From the NCBI GenBank assembly GCA_017163975.1, contig JAFFSR010000021.1, positions 248,001 to 312,000 of the forward strand: DNA of 64,000 bases, given 5' to 3'. Source of the DNA: Anastatus disparis. Its lineage: Eukaryota > Arthropoda > Insecta > Hymenoptera > Eupelmidae. The notes below the pieces were generated by a model. That model was given only the letters and a program-made list of their open reading frames with translations. It had not been told where the DNA came from and made no database searches. Numbering within the stretch: the stretch's first letter is position 1; each line of letters opens with the position of its first letter. The position numbers were made by a program, and so were the translations under genes. Of this stretch, positions 58,690 to 64,000 are shown piece after piece.

Positions 58690-60230
58690 AAGAACCCCTG
58701 GAAGCCTCCGTAAACCTTCCGAGGAAGATTCCATTGGAAGATTGATGAATCATTGCACCGAAAGATTTCATGGAAGCTTTATAGAAGACTTCGTTTTCCT
58801 TTCGGGGAAATGTTGGGAATTTTCAATGGAATATTCCGACTAAAGTCTCCTGAAAGATTCCGCAAACCTTCCAAGGAAGATTCCGTTGGAAGATTGATGA
58901 ATCATTGCACCGAAAGATTTCATGGAAACTTGAATGGAAGACTCCGTTTACCTTCCAGCGAAATATTGAAAATTGTCATTGAAACATTTCAGTGGAAGGC
59001 TCCTGGAAGATTCCGTAAACCTTCCAAGGAAGATTCCGTTGGAAGATTGATGAATCATTGCACCGAAAGATTTCATGGAAACTTGAATGGAAAACTCCGT
59101 TTACCTTTCAGCGAAATATTGGAAATTGTCATTAAAACATTTCAATGGAAGGCTTCTAAAAGCTTCCGTAAACCTTCCAAGGAAGATTCCGTTGGAAGAT
59201 TGATTAATCATTGCACCGAAAGATTTCATGGAAGCTTGAATGGAAGACTCCGTTTACCTTTCAGCGAAATATTGGAAATTGTCATTAAAACATTTCAATG
59301 GAAGGCTTCTAAAAGCTTCCGTAAACCTTCCAAGGAAGATTCCGTTGGAAGATTGATTAATCATTGCACCGAAAGATTTCATGGAAGCTTGAATGGAAGA
59401 CTCCGTTTACCTTTCAGCGAAATATTGGAAATTGTCATTGAAATATTCCAGTGGAAGGCTCCTGAAAGCTTCCGCAAACCTTTCAAGGAAGATTCCGGTG
59501 GAAGATTGATGAATCATTGCACCGAAAAATTTCATGGAAGCTTGAAAGGAAGACTCCGTTCACCTTCCAGCGAAATATTGGAAATTGTCATTGGAACATT
59601 CCAGTGTAATGCTTCTGAAAGCTTCCGTAAACCTTCCAAGGAAGATTCCGTTCAAAGATTGATCAATCATTGCACCGAAAGATTTCATGGAAGCTTTATA
59701 GAAGACTCCGTTTTCCTTTCGGGGAAATGTTCGGAATTTTCACTGGAATCTTCCGACTTAAGTCTCCTGAAAGATTCCGTAAACCTTCCAAGGAAGATTC
59801 CGTTGGAAGATTAATGAATCATTGCATCGAAAGATTTCATGGAAGCTTGAAAGGAAGACTCTGTTCACCTTTCAGCGAAATATTGGAAATTGCCATTGAA
59901 ACATTTCAGTGGAATGCTTCTGAAAGCTTCCGTAAACCTTCCAAGGAAGATTCCGTTGGAAGATTGATGAATCATTGCACCAAAAGATTTCATGGAAGCT
60001 TGAATGGAAGACTCCGTTTACCTTTCAGCGAAATATCGAAGATTTTCACTGAAATATTCCGGTTCGAGTATCCTGGAAGCTTCCGTAAACCGTGCAAGGA
60101 AGATTCTGTTGGAAGATTGATGAATTATTGCAGGGAAAGACCCAAGGAAGCTCTAAGGAAGACTGCATTTACCTTGCAGCTAAATGTTGGCAATTTTTGA
60201 CTGAAACATTCGGGCCGAAGGCTTCAGGAA
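58690..60230 (+). repeat. 153-bp tandem repeat, about ten units
   Basis: Each unit runs through GAAGATTCCGTTGGAAGATT, GAATCATTGCACCGAAAGAT, TTCATGGAAGCTT and GAAATATTGGAAATTGTCAT. Because 153 is a multiple of three, frames stay open across many units (353 and 176 codons), giving a 51-residue repeat with NHCTERFHG. Nothing else suggests a gene, so the frames are treated as incidental. Confidence 0.8.
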
Positions 60231-60295
60231 GCTTTCGTAAACATTTCATGGAAGATCCCATCAGTAGACTAATAAAACAGGAATCATTATTTTGA

Positions 60296-60680
60296 ATGAA
60301 TGTAAAACGGATACTACACCAGCACTTATAAATATGGCTTATCCTCGTTTGTAAGTTAATAAAAAACAATGTGAATGACGCTATAGCTACACCAAAAAAA
60401 CATTTTTATAAAAATGAGATAATTGTTATAAAAATGAGGTAATTTTTTTAACGAAAATGACTTCATTGCAATAACAAAAAACAAGTCCTTTTTCATTCAA
60501 ATTTTTCATTATATCTAATGACGATATTTTCCCAATACATTACTTGACACACCAAAAGGCGTTTTAAATAACGTCATTTAGTATGTTAGGGATTAGGACA
60601 AAAAATGACGTCGTTTAGTATGTTAAATGTTAACGAAAAATGACATCATTTTTTAATAACAATGACGTCCTTTTTATATA
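60296..60680. other. Insertion-like segment within the satellite
   Basis: Starts with a family B MITE fragment (GAATGTAAAACGGATACTACACC) and continues with sequence rich in AATGACGTC, similar to the GACGTC foldback modules. It separates the 153-bp array from the GAAATATTTC block. Confidence 0.55.
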
Positions 60681-62386
60681 ACTTCCCACATAGCATGAAA
60701 TATTTCTGAAATATTTCATTGAAAGATTCGGAATAAAACAGAAAAAATGATATGAAATGTTTCTGAAATATTGATATGTCTGCCTAGAAGTTTGGTTTGA
60801 AATATTTCATGTAATGTTTCTGTAACATTCTTTCATGATTTTGTGAAATATTAATTTGTAATATTGTTGAAAGATTGCAGCAACATTTGACCGAAAGATT
60901 CATGGAAGAATATGAATCTTTCAAGAAATGTTTCTGAAATATTTCTAAAATCTTGTTTAAAATATATCTAAAATAATATTGGTGAAAGAGTTTATCAGAT
61001 ATTATTTTTGATTTTGTAAGAGTTGCATCTCAAACCATATTAGATACCTATACATTTATTTGTTATTCAGAATTTAAGCGCTTATTTATTTGTATCAAGA
61101 ATTTTCGGTCTTATATGCTAAACGAGAGAACGTCCCACCACTTGCGAGAGTTTGTCAACCGCATTATGATCACATGAAAATATAATCAAGTGGCCACCTG
61201 CTGGCAAGATGGAAGAATTGCTACGCACGCAAGATAACTACAAATATTTAGACAATATTTCTCTAATATTTTACTGTTATATTCATAAATTTTTGGGAAT
61301 ACTTCATGAAATATTTCTGGAATATTACAGAAATATTTCATGAAATATTTCTTGAAAAATTTGCGCAGTATTGATTTAAAATATTTTAAGAAATGGTGCA
61401 GTAATATTTCTTCAATATTTCAGTGTTATGTTCAAACATTTTTTCAAATACTTCATGAAATATTTTTCAAATATAACAGGAATAATAAATATTTCATGAC
61501 ATGTTTCTTGAAAGATTTGAGAAATATTAATTTAAAACATTTCAAGAAATAATGTATCAACTTACTTGAATATTTCAGTGTCAGATTCAAAAATTTTTTT
61601 GAAATAAAACATGAAATGTTCCAACAATATTACAGAAATATTTCAATAAATTATTTAATATTCACAAACTGAAATATTTCAAAGAAATATTAGTTCATCA
61701 CTTATTTAATATTTCACTGAAATATTTCATTAATAATTTATGGAGGCTTTAAGTTACCTTTACTGAAATATTCCATGAAAAGTTTACGGAAGCTTCCGGT
61801 AAACTTCCTGGAAGCTTCCAATGTTTTTTCTGCAGTGAATTAAATCTTCCACGTTTTTTTATAGGAAGCTTCCGGTAATATTCCACTGAAATTTTCAACG
61901 AAAAACTTACCGAAGCTTCCTGGAAGCTTCCACTGAAATATTTCAGGAATGATGTAAGGAAGCTTCGAGTAAGCTTTCGCTGAAATATTCCATGAAAGAT
62001 TTACGGAGGCTTCCAGTAAGTTTTAACTGAAACGTTTCATGAATAATTTACGGAAGCTGTCGGTAAGCTTCTATTGAAATATTCCATGTATAATTTACGG
62101 AAGCTTCCAGTAAGCTTCCACTGAAATATTCCATGAAGGACTTACGGAGGCTTCCAGTGAGCTTTCACTGAAATATTCCATGAAAGACTTACGGAAGACT
62201 CCTGATCGAGGACATATCCATCTTCCGGGAAGTTTTCACTGGAAACTTTCTGAAAGCTTTCAACCTTTCTTCCACATCTTCCGGGAAGTTTTCACTGGAA
62301 ACTTTCTGAAAGCTTTCAACCTTTCTTCCACATCTTCCGGGAAGCTTCCAGGAAGCTTCCAGGAAGCTTACATGCTGTGTGGGGCA

Positions 62387-63409
62387 TTGTCGGTAACTAC
62401 ACTTCGCACAAAAATTAAGGGGACACCTTAATTTGGCGTCAAAAAGCACCGACTTTAAACAATCTCAACTTTGTCTAGAATTGACCTAAAGAGACCGGTA
62501 AAAAAGCAAATTGAAGGTCTTTCAGTTTTTAGATGCAATACATTGTCATTTTCTTAACTAGAAATTTAATGCTCCTATCAAACAATACACAAAACTACGC
62601 TAAAATTCGATAACTTTGCATCCACTTTCTCAGTTTACACAGGTTTCCATAATTTTTTTTGTACTTATAAAATATCACTCCATAAAGTTCAACTCTTTAG
62701 CTTTAATTTCGTTTTTTACGAATCTAATTTTGAGTTTTTTCGACTGAGGTATCGCTGTTTGAAGAAAGAAATAAAATTAATTTTTAAAGAGGTATAAAAC
62801 TCAGTAAAAAATTATCGTACAGATATTTACAAAAAAGCAAATTGAAGGTTTTATACCCATCTTTACTAAAAATTTATTGTGATTATTTTAATTTCTTGAT
62901 TTCACTATAAATTTTATAGATTTTAAACCACTAAAAATTTTTATGATTAACCAGATTAAGAACAGCATCCCATTATTATTTTGGTATTTTGCTTAAAAAA
63001 ATGTATTTTAAATAATATGATACCACTCGGATGAAAAAACTAAGGGTATATTCGTAATCTACGGATTTTTTTCTATAAGAATCACTTTTTTCGGACCCTC
63101 GCCTATAAATTGCAAACGTCGGCATTGCCCGCTCCTAGACTAGTAGACCAATAAGACATTTTTCGTAGTTTTTCAATCTTTATTTTGTGTTCTTTGATCA
63201 ATCTTTAATTTTAATTAAAACTGCTGACTTAATTTGGAAAGACTAACTCCTTTTAAATTGATAATTGACGTCAAATTTCTTGTTCGCTTATTGTCCTTTA
63301 TCTCGTTAATGTTGAGTAGAAATGTTGAGAAAAGATTTTAAATTTAAATCAATTGATTTTGCATGTGAAATCAGTATTTTTTCTATAAATTCTTTCAATT
63401 ACCCAAAAC
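62387..63409. other. AT-rich sequence without recognised gene
   Basis: A short hairpin, AATTAAGGGGACACCTTAATT, lies near 62413-62433. Otherwise nothing recognised. Confidence 0.5.
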
Positions 63410-63869
63410 ATGCCACGACGTTATTTGACTGAAGTTGAGGTAGATATAGTGATTGGGTCCTTGCATGAAAAAAATGCATTATATCCGTCAAGTAGAATTC
63501 GAAAAAATAAAAGACTTGTATTTTTTGTTTTTTAAAATATGATGATTGCAAAAGTTATAGCTAGTAGAAATTAATACAATTTTGATATGTATAGATATAG
63601 TGCCAATGTATATGACGTTATGATTGCTAAAACAACCGTGACGTCACACAATTTTAACTGGCTCTATCTCTTTGAGTTTTCATTTTGATGATATAAGAAA
63701 AAATACATGTCTTTTATTTTTTCTTTTTCTAAATAACGGATATAAGAGATTCAAAAAAATTTTTTCATGCATAGACCTAATTACGCTATTACAGAAAGGT
63801 AATTCTCAAAGATATGCCACTAATCAAATGGGTGTTTCCGTATCCGTAATTGACCGCACTTTCTCTTGA
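63410..63869 (+). pseudogene. Tc1/mariner-like transposase N-terminus, split by a MITE
   Basis: ATG at about 63411 begins MPRRYLTEVEVDIVIG, then homology stops at an inserted inverted-repeat element. Beyond it the frame resumes with LLQKGNSQRYATNQMGVSVSVIDRTF, the second helix-turn-helix of Tc1-type transposases, followed by a TGA at 63867. The catalytic domain is absent. In intact relatives this part binds the TIR. The insert (about 63455-63775) has ends GGGTCCTTGCATGAAAA and TTTTCATGCATAGACC. Confidence 0.6.
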
Positions 63870-63904
63870 TATCGTGATACCCACGACTTTTGTAGAAGAG
63901 CAGG

Positions 63905-64000
63905 TTAACAGGGGGCCAAACTATCTGTCTTTGTCCAATAGCGTTTTCCATCATCTACATAAACACAATTCGTTGTATCAAGAAATAAATAGTAGCCCCC
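63905..64000. mobile_element. TTAA MITE, family F, copy 2 (cut by window end)
   Basis: TTAACAGGGGGCCAAACTAT, then TCTGTCTTTGTCCAATAGCG and TAGTAGCCCCC, follow the left arm of the MITE in gag at about one change in eight bases. The right side is outside the window. Confidence 0.85.

Larger units (their letters stand above)
58565..62386. mobile_element. TIR-bounded array of palindrome-rich repeats, 3.8 kb
   Basis: TGCCCCACACAGCATG at the left end is repeated in inverse as CATGCTGTGTGGGGCA at the right end. Between them lie a 153-bp tandem repeat (58690-60230), a block of GAAATATTTC-rich sequence (60690-61740) and a block rich in GGAAGCTTCC (61740-62370). A variant of the end, CCCACATAGCATGAAA, occurs inside at 60686. 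No target duplication was found. No protein gene I can defend. Confidence 0.65.

Noticed and set aside
58753..60200. 353- and 176-codon frames with 51-residue repeats as a possible repeat-protein gene
   Set aside because: The 153-bp period keeps any stop-free frame open. There is no start context, intron or family resemblance, and the array lies inside a TIR-bounded non-coding element.

Overview
The window is AT-rich, low in coding density and full of eukaryotic transposable elements. It looks like arthropod, probably insect, nuclear DNA. The reasons are small GT-AG introns in a DNA transposon, THAP, SAP and YqaJ proteins of eukaryotic transposons, Helitron helicase remains, a Ty3/gypsy-type LTR retroelement with a lysine-tRNA-like primer site, tRNA-derived SINE heads, and many palindromic miniature elements with TTAA or TA target duplications. 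I cannot name the species. I see no convincing single-copy host gene.

Layout. 1-3540: diverged AT-rich repeats, a 9-bp minisatellite and two blocks of a GGGCCC/TATTTTTT low-complexity repeat split by a 550-bp foldback element. 3567-5780 (minus): a decayed Helitron with a helicase, a zinc motif and a 147-bp coding tandem repeat. It is interrupted by a TTAA-flanked palindromic MITE, and its Rep nuclease is missing. 5862-6657: two TTAA MITEs sharing one TTAA. 6785-12412: a 5.6-kb element with terminal inverted repeats of about 270 bp. It carries an unnamed but recognisable transposon-type protein (8367-9965, minus) whose C-terminal part is repeated as an inverted copy, with long mirrored CT/GA arrays. 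12598-13226: a broken Ulp1-like protease gene. 13487-18000: successive foldback/TIR elements. 18271-22110: an almost complete ISL2EU-type DNA transposon with AT target duplications, a THAP-DDE transposase and a convergent SAP/SWIM/YqaJ nuclease. 23040-25260: a tandem array split by a 1150-bp solo LTR with a 5-bp duplication. 25777-26070: SINE-like sequence. 27893-46361: a giant imperfect palindrome with arms of about 8.6 and 9.0 kb around an 862-bp spacer, packed with nested foldback elements. 46744-57375: a gypsy-type LTR element on the minus strand with nearly identical LTRs, a MITE inside gag, a likely -1 frameshift site between gag and pol, an internal deletion in reverse transcriptase, AT-hooks in the integrase tail and an extra ORF after pol. 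57396-58120: a TA-flanked MITE with an embedded tRNA-like head. 58565-62386: a TIR-bounded array of 153-bp and related palindromic repeats. 63410-64000: a Tc1-like transposase remnant split by a MITE, then a second copy of the MITE found in gag.

The elements interact mainly by insertion. The TTAA MITEs (families A to F here) sit in a helicase, in gag, in each other and in one arm only of the palindrome. In several cases the empty site is visible or the flanking frame joins in phase, so the order of events can be read. The TTAA preference suggests a piggyBac-like source, but no such transposase is present here.
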